From positions 248,001 through 312,000 of the forward strand of contig NW_020194588.1 of the NCBI RefSeq assembly GCF_002865645.1: DNA of 64,000 nucleotides. Direction: 5' to 3'. This document shows, one piece after another, positions 37,201-49,899 of this stretch (its first letter is position 1; the number at the start of each line of letters is the position of its first letter). Both the position numbers and the translations under genes were made by a program. The stretch comes from Hyaloscypha bicolor E. Lineage: Eukaryota > Ascomycota > Leotiomycetes > Helotiales > Hyaloscyphaceae. The notes beneath the pieces are model-generated. The model did not search any database and had not been told where the DNA came from. It saw only the letters and a program-made list of their open reading frames with translations.

Positions 37201-38950
37201 GGCTATATAAACTAGTAGTTATTAATAAAAAGAACTATATACTAGCTTTATTATATAATAATACTATTTTTCGTTTAATTTCTATAAAGCCATTTTATAT
37301 AAGAGATATTAAAGTTATTACTAATAGCTCTAAATCTAAATCTATTTCCGAATTCTATAATAAAGCTAAAAGTAATATAAATATAATTTCTTTTACTATT
37401 TCTGCTATTTTACTAAAATATAATAGAAAATACTCTTATTAGAACCCGAATATTATAGTATTTCTATAATATATTAATTTATATAAGGATTTCTACTAAG
37501 TTAAAATTACTAGCCTTCTAAAAAAGAATATATTTAAGGTTATTTCTAGATTTCAGATATTAGAGAATATATATTTTTAATTTCTAGTTTATTAATAAGA
37601 TTAAGAATAAGAATATAAAAAGAGAGTTTAAAAAATCGAGACTAGTTATTTAAGTTTATAATAATAATAAGAAATATATAATCTTAATATAATTATTTAT
37701 TATTTAATATATTAGCCAGGGAATTATTCTTAATATTATTATTATAATAATAAATATTATAGAATTATATTTATATAATATTTTATAAGCTTATATCTAA
37801 TTAATAACCTTATTTAATTATAATTTTTCTATTAATCTATTTTAGATATTTCCTAAAGAGCTAAATCTAAAAAATAATTCTATTCTAAAAATTATAAAAT
37901 TATTATATAATATATTAGAAGCTAGAAATTACTAGTTTAAGACTTATTATTTCTATTATATTAATAAGCTATCTATAAAATAGTTAATTTATAACTCTTG
38001 CTTTTTTTATAATAAATAATTCTTTGGAATTATTAGCCTTTAAACTAATAATATTCTATTTATTAAAACTAATAATTTTATAAAAATAAAGTAATTAAAG
38101 CTCTAAAAGACTAAGTTTTTAGCTAAGAAATATAAATACCTTATTCTTAATTATAATCTCAAATTTAATAAAGGTATTATTTATATAAATACTACTGAAA
38201 TTACTTTTATATAGAAATACTAGTATAAAAACCTCTAAATTATTTCTATAAAAAATACTATTATTATAAATAATAAAGATATTATTTATTAAAATCTTTT
38301 TATTAAGAACTAATATATTATTTAATATATTGTATTAGTCTATTAACTGAAAGCTTTATATAATCTATTAATTACTATTTAAGCTATTAAATTCTTAGAA
38401 ATTAATATAAAGGTATTTAATAAAAATATTTAATAGCAAGTTGAGAATATTATTAGAGAACTAAAATTTATAAAGCTAGTAAAGAAATTCTTATATTTAA
38501 TTGTTTTTATAAATACTTTATTTATAAATAATAGAAATCTCTTTTCCTAAATTAGATATATTCTAGTTCTAATAAACTAAACTAGATATACTAATATTAT
38601 TTACTAGTTTTTTATTAAATATAAGAGAATTACTAGAAGTATTTTAGTTTTAGAACTTTATAATATAGCTTATAGCTTTAATATAGGCGCTTTAGTTAAA
38701 TCTATAATTAATAAAATACTAGAAATAGAACTATTATTAATAGTTTATATAAATTCGAAGCTATTATATAAATACTTTATTAAATTAAATATTACTTAAA
38801 AGAAATATTTAATAATTAATATAATATATTTTTACTAAATATATATATAATAAAAGATTATAGAAATTAAATAAATTAAGGAAAAGTCAAATTCTATTAA
38901 TTTTATAATAAAATCGAAGCTATTAAATACTTTTAAATATCTAATTAATA
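34300..38950 (+). pseudogene. Copia-2 gag-pol polyprotein, heavily degenerate
   Basis: Collinear with copia-1 in the opposite orientation. The nucleocapsid Cys/His block lies near 35340-35480 (reverse match of 23540-23680), protease near 35930-36000, integrase zinc domain and core near 36270-36900, RT near 37500-38330, and RNase H near 38560-38900. Dense TAA/TAG stops and lost catalytic residues make it a relic. Limits are approximate, because gag upstream of 35000 is poorly readable. Confidence 0.82.
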
Positions 38951-39152
38951 TAAATATAATATAATTAAATATAAAGAAATGAATTAAATATAAATAAAAT
39001 AGAAAATAAATATATAAAATAGAAATATAGAATAAAAGAATATATATATATAAATATAAAGTATTTGGGAAAATCTAATACTAGACCGGATTAAGAAATT
39101 AATATATAATTAGAAAGAAATACTATTTTTTATATTTTTAGAAAGGTTTTAA

Positions 39153-39516
39153 TATTAGTATAACTATTTCTTTAGAAGTTATATATATAGTTATAGAACT
39201 TGAAATATAAGATATAAATAATAAAATATAAGTAATAAGATATAAAATACGAGATATAGTTATATAATCTCGTATTTTATAAATAACTCAACTAGTAAAT
39301 TAGACTCTATTAGGCTTAGTAGATTTAGAAATCATATATTAATACTATAATACTCTAATTCTTATTTCTAAATATTAATTATTTTATTAATTTTAATATA
39401 TTTATATTTTATATATATTATATAATAATACTATATATATATATTATATAATAATACTATATATATATATTATATAATAATACTATATATATAAAGTATA
39501 TAATAATAAATTAATA
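39153..39516 (+). repeat. Copia-2 3' LTR, enlarged by an internal tandem triplication
   Basis: It is 364 bp against 302 bp for the 5' partner. The excess is a roughly 26-bp AT unit (ATATATTATATAATAATACT core) repeated about three times at 39415-39490. Confidence 0.88.
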
Positions 39517-39762
39517 TATAAATAATTAAAATAAATAAACTATAAAATAATACTTATAAATATAACTAATTCTAAGAATCAATTTTAATAAAAGACTAAT
39601 TAATATCCTTTTTTAAATCTAGAAGTATTTCCTAATATATTTCCTAGAATTTAACTAAATATATAAAATCCTGTATTTAATTAGGAAATATAATTCTATA
39701 TAATTCATATAATTCCGGTTATAAGTTTTATTTAAAATAGAAAACTAGATCTATAATATCTA
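39517..39762 (-). repeat. Gypsy D 3' LTR, part right of copia-2
   Basis: Collinear with 59016-59261, including the block TTAATTAGGAAATATAATTC near 39680. The first ~20 bp lie on the other side of copia-2. Confidence 0.85.
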
Positions 39763-40305
39763 ATAATTATTTATATATTATTATATATATTTATTATATT
39801 AACTTTTTTTCTAGACTCTTATTTCTAAAAGGCCTGGAAAAACTATAAATTACTTTATATATATTTCCGGAACCTTTCCTGGCTTCTAGTTTTCCCTAAA
39901 AACTCTTTATATTTACTCTATTATTATATTAGATAATAGATTTAAAAATATAATTTACTAACTTTATTTAATTAATTTATAAATTACCTCTAGTAATTTT
40001 CTTTTATAAAAATAGTATAAGTATAATATATATTATTAAATATAAAGTTTATTCGATTTCCTAATTAGTTTATAAATTCTATCTTAGCCTCTATTTATAA
40101 ATGAATTATTATTTTATAGGCCTAAAAGCTTAAAAAACTTAATTTAATTTTCTAGTTTATTTATAAATTTCTTTTTTGGAATTTTTTAGATATTTCTAAT
40201 ATAGAACTAGTTCTAAACTCGTAATTATTATTCGGAAAAAAAGTATTATAAAAAAGGCTTCTTTTTTTTCTATTAACTAATCTTCTTTTTCTTTAACTAT
40301 AATAT
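39763..40305 (-). mobile_element. Gypsy D 3' internal piece between its LTR and copia E
   Basis: AT-rich and RIP-mutated, with minus-strand quasi-coding phases but no clear domain. By position it is the pol C terminus or the 3' untranslated part of gypsy D; it continues at 47266. Confidence 0.6.
40301..40305. repeat. Left target-site duplication of copia E (AATAT)
   Basis: AATAT is repeated at 47266-47270 immediately after the right LTR. Confidence 0.85.
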
Positions 40306-40476
40306 TATTACAGTAAGAATTACTGAATTGGGGCTAGCGCAATTGTTCTACTTAGTCAGGATCTATATATTTACTTTCTAAAGCTTTATACTTTATTTAA
40401 GCTCTTTTCTAGTTAGTTAAATAAACTCTTTTACTATCTAATATAACTCCCTATTCTGTAATCTTTATATATATTA
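40306..40476 (+). repeat. Copia E 5' LTR
   Basis: 171 bp, collinear with 47095-47265; both contain GAATTACTGAATTGGGGCTA. A primer-binding-like TTATAAGCCCGGCC follows at about 40478-40491. Confidence 0.93.
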
Positions 40477-40569
40477 GTTATAAGCCCGGCCTTGCACTAA
40501 TAAGCTTCCTAATTAGTATACTATAAAGAGTATTTAAGAGCTTATTTAATTTATTCTTTGAAAAATCAT

Positions 40570-43500
40570 ACTTCAGTTTGTATTTCTGTTATTAACCGAT
40601 TAATAGAAACCATTCCTATAGTTCCTATAGTTTCCAAAGCTCAATTACGATTATATTAGAAGCTATAGTAAAGATCATTATCCTGAAGAACCATAGTTCC
40701 TAGGCAAACTGGTTCGATACTCTTTATAAAGCAGCCGGTAATAAGAGTATCTGGAATAAGATTAATCTATTTAATAATAAAGTAATCGAAATAAATATGG
40801 CAGCTCCTTCCAGGCCTCTCCCTATAATTAATAAACTTATACTAAAGGAAACAAAGGATTACTATACTAGATATTAAGTCGATATAGAAAATTGGGATAA
40901 AGATACTTGATCTATAGTTGAGAAAGGATTAAAACCAGTATTTCTATAGCCTATAATATTCGGGAATATTAGAGATTACTATTCGGTATTTTTATAGGAC
41001 TATAAGATTAAGAAACTGGACTGGATAAACAAGCTAGTATACTACTATATAATTAGGTAATAGCTCTATTAAATAGTTAATATAGAGATCCTTATAAACT
41101 CTATATTAGACCTCGAAAAGAATAAGCAGAGCTCTATTTGCAAGGTTCTCAAGGCTTTATTAACGAAATACGGTTCTATAGATATAATATAAATTACTGC
41201 CACTCGGAGAATATATAGCTCGGTTCTATTACAAGTAAATAAAGGAGGAGTGAACCCAAAGTACTAGTTTACTAATTAGGAGAAGGTACTTAATAGAGCT
41301 AGAGCTTTCAAAATTGCCGAAATCAAAGGTACTCTAGTAGTAATCGAGTTCTTAATAGCCCTTTAGCAGAAACTCATATTAACCTAGGTAATAGAATAGC
41401 TTAGTAATCTATATAATAAAGACGAGTTGGGGCTTCCGATCTTTATACTCAAATAGTATAGCCAGGTATTTAATTAGATTATTTTAGAAAACCAAAATAC
41501 CAAGTATTTAAGAGCTCCTATAATCTTTACTATATTCGGGAATTGAACTAGTAAAGGATTAGATAGCAAATCCGATTCGGATAAGTATAAGTACTATAAG
41601 TATCCTTATAAGAATTCCAAAATATATAAGTATAAATAGGACCTATTTAGCTATACTACTATAGAAATTGCAATTACCGGATTAAGTAAAACTTGGATAA
41701 AATTTAAGCCTAATAAGGAATAGATTAAAAAAATCCGAGAAAGAATCTTAACCGAATATTAAAAGGATCTAAAACCTTAGCTAGAAGAGAAATATAATAT
41801 AAAAATTACTAGTAGACAAGCTATAGAAAAGCCAATACCCGGTACTAGTTCCAAAAAGGAGCCCAAAATATCCGGAACCCAATTTCCTGGGAATTTTAAT
41901 ACTATTCTAGTAGATCCTATATTTATAATCCAGAGCCCAGGTCAAGAAATCTATATAATACTCGATTTCTTAAAATATCCGCTCTTTTAGAATACCTTAT
42001 TAGATAACTATAATACTATATACCTGGTTAATAGTAAGAATCTAATTAATTCTAGTACTTTTATTAAGGCAAAAATTAATAATTATATAGAAGCAGGAAT
42101 AACTAGTTTTCCGATTATTAGATATAGTATTTATATAATTAAAAATATAGTTAATAGACCTATAGGACCGTATATTAAAAATCTAATCTTTTATAATATT
42201 ATAGTTATTAAAGGATTCTATATAAATATTATTTTCGAAACTTACCTAGTAGAAAAGAAAGCTTAATATTATAGATATAATCTTATAGTTAAATTGGGAG
42301 ATTATAAAGAGAATATAGTATTAATATAATTAGAATATAAGTTCAATTTAGTTTTCCTTAAATACAAGCCATTCTTTACTTATTCTAATATTCCGTTCGA
42401 AATTCCTACTAGTACTAGTAATATACTTATATTTCTAATACTTGAATATTTAATTAGAGTTCGGTATAAAAGATTAAAAGAGTATCTCAAGCCGAAAAAT
42501 AATTCAGAAGAAAAATAGTATATAAAAGCAGGACATTTAGCCTATAAAGCTCTATAAAAGCTTATTAATTATATATATAATATAAAAATCAATAAACTAA
42601 TAAGGATTATATATGAATTTTATATTCAGGTATATATTAGGTAAGTAATCTTATATAGGCCGACTAAAAGGAAGTTTATTCGATTATTTTGGAGGATCTT
42701 ATAGAATTTATTTAATTACCCAAATAGCTATAATAGTTCGAGCTGGATTCTAATAATTAAGAACGAATTTAATAGAAAGCTCTTTAGATACCTTCTATAG
42801 AATAAAAGGGGTTTAGTAGTATTTAATATAATTAGGGATTTTGAATAGTAGATATATAAATAATATAATCTTTTAATTACTTATATTAAGTATAATTAGG
42901 AGAAAGCAGTTATTCCGATTTAAGGAATATTAGTCTATTAGATCTAAGTAAAGGAAAAAGGTATTAAAATCGAGCTTTCTCTTTTATATATATATAAGCC
43001 GAATAATAGTATTAAGTAAATAGGGCAGGAGATTATAAATAAGGCTATTATAATATACTTAATAGCTAATTTACCTGAAAAGCTATAGCCGGAGAGCTTT
43101 ATAGCCGCAATCTATCTATATAATCGGAGCCCCTTATATATAAACTATTAGAGAATACTAAATGAAGTATTTGATTTATAGTTCTGTAATTATTTCTATT
43201 AGTATAACTCAGAGCTTATAGCTCGAATAATAGTTAATCTTAGGCCTAATTAGAATAGGATCTATATATATAGTTTTAAGACATATCTAATAATTAAAGA
43301 CTATAAAGCAGAATAAAATAAGAGAGTATTTAAAGTTATATTATATAGGTATATCGGATATTTGATTAAATATATTATATCTAATATTTATAAAATTTGG
43401 GTTTCTATATTTAATAAAGTAATTATTATATATAATATTATATTTAATAAAAATATATTCTATAAAAAGAATTATAAATATACTAAAGGCTATAGTATAG

Positions 43501-46010
43501 AAATTGCAAAAAATATAATAAAACTACTTCTAGAGAATAAGATTCAGAATACTAAATTAATCTTTAAGAATAAGAGATTATAGTATAATAGCTTATTAGA
43601 ATAAACAGAAAATGAGCCTGAACTAGAAGATAACAAGTAAATAAACCAATAATTAGAAGAGCCTATAAGTATACTAATGGGTTATAACTCGGGGATAAAG
43701 AGTTCTATAACCTTACTAGAAACAGGACTTATAACTCTATAAAGTACTCTAGAGCCAGAAAGTATATTAGAACCTAGAAGTAATAGAAATAAAGGTACTA
43801 AACTCTCAAAAAGGCTTAATACTATAAAGAGAGATATAATAGAATATACCGGAACTATTAGGGAAGTATACTAAATTAATAAAAGCAGGAAAGAATCTCC
43901 TTAGGACTAGTAATAAGGTCTACTAATAGCTCCTGTAAATAAAGCAGGAAGCTCACCTATAAAACAAGCAGATAGTTTAATAGAAATAGAAGGATTCTCT
44001 ATAGAAAAAGTAAATAGCTTAGCTAAAATAGAAGATTAAATAGTAAAACCAAAGAGAAAATAGATAAAGAAGCCAATTATTAGAATTAGAAAAAGGCTAA
44101 TCTAAATATATTTATATAAGGGAAATAATTAGAACGGAGATCCAGGTAAAGCTAGTAGTAGTATAATTACTATAGTAAATATACTATTATAAATAATAGG
44201 TGAATCGAATCAGATTAATTACTTAGAGTTTCTTTTAGGGTCTCTCTGGCCTGATTAGCTAGAGAATTATAAGAAGGGATTTAATTACAAGACTATATAT
44301 ACTATAATTATAGTAATAGTTTAATTAAAAGTATATCTAGAATAGAATATTCCGAATAGTATAATAATAAGAAAAATTCATATTAATAATCTTCTAAAGG
44401 CTCTAAAGATATAGAATAATCTAGAGAAGTATCTAGTTAAAGAGTACTTTAAATCGGATACTAAACTAGAGATTAATAATTTTAAAGCTCAAAATTACTA
44501 GAGAATTATTTCTAGTAATAAAGCAAATATACTTCTAATCTTTTTAAAATAAATATTTATATATAAAATCGATTCTAATAGATATATTACTCGATACTAC
44601 TTAAAGCTAGTAGTTTATAGAAATCTCTAAAAGAAGGTATTACTCCTGCCTATATATATTACTATACTTATAGTAAAGTCTTTTCGAGTAGCTAGTATAA
44701 TTACAACTCATTTCAATCTAGAAATAAAGTAATTTAATATTATAAATATATTTATTAATATGAAAAGAGATTTTAATAGACTAATAGTAATATATAAGCT
44801 ACTAGACGGTTTTAAAGTATTAGGATATATAATAGAGGTAGATTGAATTCTATATAGACTATAAGACTCTCCTGTTCTATAGTATAAGTACTAGATAGAT
44901 ACTCTTAAAAGAATTAAACTTTCTGGATTTAATAAAGAATTCTATATTTATATAAATACAGATTATAAAGTCTTTATTATTTTCTATATAAATAACTTCC
45001 AAATACTCTATTATAAGAATAATAAAACATATATTTAATTAATTATTACTCAAATCAAGATAGTTTATAAGCTTTATAATATATGGAATATAAAGTAATT
45101 CCTAGAGGTTTATATAATTAGAGATTGGAAGGCTAAAAAGCTCTGGCTAGTTTATAATACCTATATTAAGAAGATTACTAAAAAGTTCAAGATAGTAAAT
45201 AGGAAGTATTCTAGTATTCTATTATCTGGAATTAATCTTCGGAAATATAATAATTAAGCTTATCTATATTAAATCAAGATATATTAGAAGAAGATTGGAT
45301 TACTACTTTATACTATAATTATAATTAGGCCGGATATAGCTTTTATTACTTTAATACTCTTTTAATTCTTAATAAACCCTATTCCAGAATACTTTATAGC
45401 TATAGATTGGGCTCTCTAATACCTGTTTAGAACCCGGTTTCTAGTAATTTAATATAATAGAGAATATAAAGAGATATAGCTATAGATTATATCTAATACT
45501 TTATATATAGATAACCTGGATATATAATAATTAAGCTATAGGTATATAATTTCCTTATTTAGAAGTTTAATATTATAGAAAACTATTTAATAGAGCTCTA
45601 TAACTACCTCTTTAACCAAATCAGAAATATATAGAGTTACTTATATAGTAAAGGAGACTATAGCTCTCTAAAGGCTATTTAGAGATCTATACTTAGATTT
45701 TAGAAAGCTCTAAACTATATTCTATAATAATAAGTAAACTATTTAACTAATTATTAGAAAGAATAAAAGAATTACTATAAAGCTCTATTATATTAATATC
45801 CAGAATATATAGCTATATTAAGAATATAGTAAAGATATATTTCAAGTTATATATCTTTAAATAAGTAATATACTAATAAATAGACTTATAAAAAATCTAC
45901 CCTAATTCAAATTCAAAAACTTTAAAGCTTTATTAAATCTTTAAAATATTAGAATAAAGATCGAAATAATTAAATAATATAAAAAGAAGCGTTTATTTAT
46001 ATCTTTTATT
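40570..46010 (+). pseudogene. Copia E gag-pol polyprotein, degenerate but largely readable
   Basis: The gag-like N terminus (about 40640-41650) includes 'MAAPSRPLPI' near 40797. A protease/GAG-pre-integrase region follows near 41870-42400. The integrase core lies near 42500-43330, and a stop-free piece at 43362-43583 ends the integrase. An acidic linker with many Glu/Ser lies near 43600-44150. RT runs from about 44200 to 45100, with a YVDDF-type box (read YINNF) near 44980-45000. RNase H runs from about 45390 to 45990. This is the copia order. It would make the particle and the element's DNA copy. RIP stops are present but fewer than in copia-2. Confidence 0.88.
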
Positions 46011-46319
46011 TATAAAATCTATTAAAATAATAGAGCTTGAAAGCTAATAGTAAAAGATCTAAAGGCATTCTACTATAATATTAATAAGCTTATATAGAAG
46101 GCCCTTTACCCAATTAGACTACTCCTTATTCCTATTAATAGCCTTTTAAACCTTAGTAAAAGAGCTTTTACTACTATTCTCTTTATTAGATTCGGTAATC
46201 TCAAATATAGTATAAATAGAATATCTAAGAATAGATAAATACTTTAAAATAGTCAGAATCTATAAAAGAGAATTAAGAAAAGGAAGCTTATAGTATCTTT
46301 AGTAATCGGAAGTTTTATA

Positions 46320-46860
46320 AGAAAGAGCTATATAATAGGGATATAAGAGATCGGAATAACTAAATAAGAATAACTAGAAGTATACTTCTAGTAATAAGAA
46401 CCTCGGCTAATAGTATTATAATAAGAACTATTACTCTTATTCTTTAAAGCAGATAAGACTATATTAAATCAAAACAAGCTTTGGAATAGTATAGAGAACT
46501 TATAATAATCTATATAAGGGATCTCTCTAAGACTAGTATAAGCAGGACAAGGAATATAAGGCTTTGGTATAGACTTCTTTACCTTTAGTAGAGGGGTACT
46601 AGAAGTATTAGAAGATACTATAGGGATCTGAACCTTAATATTCTATTAAAAGTAAGCTTTGTATTAATAGTTAAGAGCTATACTTATAGCGGACTTATAA
46701 GCTATTTAATACTATTTAAAGTCAGTAAAAGATAAAGTAAGAATATATTTTGGGTTGAAAATATCTTGGATTTATAAGCCGGAATTGACTTAATAGTAGT
46801 ATGAAAAGAAATAGAAGCCATGTTTATAATAATCAGAAGCTTGGAAAGGGATCTCTAGAA
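46320..46860 (-). pseudogene. Possible antisense reading frame in the copia E 3' segment
   Basis: Between the end of RNase H and the 3' LTR, the minus strand reads as a protein-like stretch of about 175 codons. Its stops are TAA/TAG at places where RIP of CAA/CAG would explain them. The start region contains ATGGCT near 46826 (minus strand). I recognise no domain. The plus strand shows no comparable frame. It could be an extra element gene, a captured host fragment or chance. Confidence 0.35.
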
Positions 46861-47094
46861 GGGTATTAAAGAAGAGTATTTGATTAGAGGCTCTGGAGTT
46901 AGTAAAAAAGGGGGGGTTTATATAGGGATCCCCTGGAATTTAGTAATCTGGGGAAATAATATATACTAAGCCTATTCGAATTAGAATATTAATATGGCTT
47001 TATAAAACCCATATATTAAATGAATTTCGCTATTTCAAAGCTCTCTAATTAGGCAAAACAGGTAGAATACGGTATTATATCTTCCTGGGGGATA

Positions 47095-47265
47095 TATTAT
47101 AGTGAGAATTACTGAATTGGGGCTAGTATAATTGCTCTATTTAGTCAGGATCTATATACTCACTTCTTGAAACTTCATACTTCACTCAAGCTCTTTTCTA
47201 GTTAGTTGAATAAACTCTTTTATTATCTAATATAACTTCCTATTCTATAATCTTTATATATATTA
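47095..47265 (+). repeat. Copia E 3' LTR
   Basis: 171 bp, partner of 40306-40476, followed by the AATAT duplication at 47266-47270. Confidence 0.93.
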
Positions 47266-47270
47266 AATAT

Positions 47271-49309
47271 TATATCTAGCTCTTTTTTATTTTTTATCTT
47301 TCTTTTCTAAGCCTTTTTTAAGCCTTTTTTAAGCTCTTTTAAGCTTCCTTTAAGTTTTTTTAAGCCTTTTCTAATATTTTTTTCTATTTCTCTATCTATT
47401 AAAATAGATCTTTTTTTTTTTAGTACTTATTAGTCTATTATTAACTATTTAACTAATACTTTTATAGCCTTAATTTACTTTTATTATTTTTAATATTTTA
47501 AAAATATTACTAAGTTTCTTGATTTTATTTATATTAAAAGTAATAATTACTTAATATATAATTACTATTATTTTAAGAATAAGAAATAAAATTCTATAAG
47601 TTATAATTTCCTTCTTTTATTTCCTATTCTAATACTATCTAAGGTTTCTTAAATATATATAATATAATTAAATTACCTTTTCTAAATTATAGATATATAT
47701 AAGTATTTTCTTTATTCTCTATCTAAATAAGAAAAGGCTATTTCTGTCCTTTTTCTATACTAATTTTTATATATTTCTTATATTAAAGCTATTATTTAAG
47801 GCTAAAAAATTCCTCTAATAATTTAAGGTATGAATTAAATAATTCTTACTAGCTTAATATAGATATAATTAATATTTTTTAATATTAAATAAGCTTATTT
47901 CCTTTTTATTTCTTATTAATAACTAATAGTTATTTAGGCTAATTTATTATTTATTTCTCGAGAGAATTCTAATAATAATAATAATAATAATAATAGAAAC
48001 TAATTATAAGAATAAGATATTTATAAGATATAGAAATTAGAGTTTTTAATAATTTTTATATAGTTTTTCTAAGAATAAATATATGGTTTTTTAATAGTTT
48101 TCTAATAAAAGTATTTATTTTTTATATTTCTATTTAGCTAATAGTATTATAATATTACTTTTTTCTAAGTATTTTTATAATTCTTAAGCTATATTTTCTA
48201 GATTATTTAGTAGTTTCTATATATTTTTTACTAGTAAGTAGTTCTTTTAATAAATAAGATATTTTTTTTATAAACTATAATAGATTTTATCTTAAACTTC
48301 TCTTTATTTTTAATTTCGACCGGTTCTAGTTCTATTATAATACTAGCCTATAGATATTATGGTTTTAAGAAAGAAATATAAAAAATATTATAGATCTAAT
48401 ATAATAGTAATAATTTCAAATAATATATCTATTTATATATTTTTATAATTTCTAGAATTTTAAAGAAGCCAAGATATCTATTTACTAGCTTTATACTAGA
48501 ATAAAGCTATTAAATATTCTTTATATAAAGTATAACTATATTATATATCTTAAATTTTATATTAATATATTTTTTATTATAGTACTTTTTCTATATATTT
48601 ACTACTTTTTATTATTACTTCTCTAGTATTTTCTATTTTATTTAAATCCTTTATATTCTTTTCTATATTACTAGTATTTCTCTTTCTGAAATATTATTCT
48701 TAATATATAGTTTAATATTAGAATAGAATTCATATAATATATAAAATAGAAATATTTTTATTATTAAATATATGAAATTATTATATATAAACTTTATAAA
48801 AACAAGCTTTATTACCTAGTTATTTTATTAATAGCTAGTATAATACCTTAAATACTATTCCAGAATTTGGTTTAGATTCTTTATTTATCTATTAGTTTAT
48901 AAATAAAATACTATATTTAATTATTACTAAACCTTTAGATAGAAATATAAACTTAACTAGAACTTATTTATAAAAATAGATTCTTTATTAGAGATTATAT
49001 TTGTAAATATATCGAAGTCTTTAATAATATAATATATAAATAGCTTTATTAGCTCAAGAGCCGAGATTTCTTTAGTAATTAAAATATATTATATTATTTT
49101 CATATATTTATTAATAATAATAAATATAGAATTATATATTTTATTATAAAATCTAAAAAGAAATAGTCCCATAATAAAGTTTATAATAATTTCTTACTAT
49201 AACTTAAAAAAAATAGGAAATAAACTAAATATATTATATAATAGATATTTCTTTATTTTAGTTTATTAATATATAAAACAAGTTCTAATATAATCTCTTA
49301 TATTTTTTT
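47271..49309 (-). pseudogene. Gypsy D pol 3' part: integrase end and chromodomain-like tail
   Basis: On the minus strand, an integrase C-terminal region lies near 48420-49300. A chromodomain-like stretch near 48230-48340 reads 'EPVEIKNKEEFKIKSI', matching the family's 'PVEIDGEEEFEVE' type. Beyond it (47271-48200) lies untranslated or unreadable sequence, including AAGCCTTTTT-type repeats near 47310-47370. It is interrupted on the right by gypsy F and on the left by copia E. Confidence 0.72.
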
Positions 49310-49569
49310 TATTACGAGTATAAGATCTAGGGCCTAGAAGGCATAATTAGACTATCTCTATCTTAATAATTTAAAGCTAAAGAGAGAAAAGGATCCCGAA
49401 GGAGCCTCGGATCTAAATAATCGCGAGCTATATACAGGCCCATATACTAGCTTAAGCTCGGGGTCACGTGTAATAATCAGGTAATTATAGATACCTTACT
49501 CAGATATTAGATGCCTCTCTAGCTCTAGTCTAATCCCTACTAGTATTATATATTATAATAACTATAATA
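49310..49569 (-). repeat. Gypsy F 3' LTR (left)
   Basis: 260 bp, partner of 55083-55342. It starts TATTACGAGTATAAGATC; the right copy still has the original TG at this place (TGTTACGAG). It contains TCACGTGTAATAAT near 49463. Confidence 0.93.
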
Positions 49570-49637
49570 TTACTTCTTCTCTTAAAGTAAGCTTATTCCC
49601 GAGCTTCGAAAGTCCCTATTAAATTTCCAAGTCGCAG

Positions 49638-49673
49638 GTTATATATTAAAGGCCAGGGCCTTTTATATATAAC
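49638..49673. repeat. Copy 4 of the recurrent ~36-bp hairpin
   Basis: Arms GTTATATATTAAAGGCC and GGCCTTTTATATATAAC with a two-base loop and one mismatch. It lies 69 bp inside the 3' LTR of gypsy F, in the same plus-strand reading as the gypsy B copy although F runs the other way. Confidence 0.85.
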
Positions 49674-49899
49674 TTTAAAGGATTTCCGTCCATATTATAT
49701 AGTTCCGGTAATATATTATTCTTAGTATAGTCTAACTAATAGGAGAGATTCTGGGGCGGTCCTGGCTATTCGGGGTTCTTATTATAGAAGCTCTAAAGAG
49801 CTAGGGTACTATTATTTAATAAGGAAGCAGAATACTACTCCGGATCTGGGTCCTATCCTTTCTACTAGACTCGGTACTTTAGCTTTCTATAAAGCAGTT

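Larger units (their letters stand above)
33143..39516 (+). mobile_element. Copia-2: complete Ty1/copia element, same family as copia-1
   Basis: The LTRs are at 33143-33444 and 39153-39516, starting TATTAGTATA and ending in ACTAATA- or TTAATA-type sequence. Its gag-pol is collinear with copia-1 but on the plus strand. It is inserted near the start of the left LTR of gypsy D. The flanks ATAAA (33138-33142) and TATAA/ATAAA (39517-39522) suggest an AT-only target duplication with one-base uncertainty. It is much more RIP-decayed than copia-1. Confidence 0.9.
40306..47265 (+). mobile_element. Copia E: complete Ty1/copia element (7.0 kb), a second family
   Basis: LTRs of 171 bp each (40306-40476 and 47095-47265) with an AATAT duplication. 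The plus-strand polyprotein is in the order gag, protease/integrase, RT, RNase H. The LTRs and polyprotein differ from the copia-1/2/3 family. It is among the least RIP-mutated elements in the window. It is about 1 kb longer than its coding region needs, because an extra segment lies between RNase H and the 3' LTR. Confidence 0.93.
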
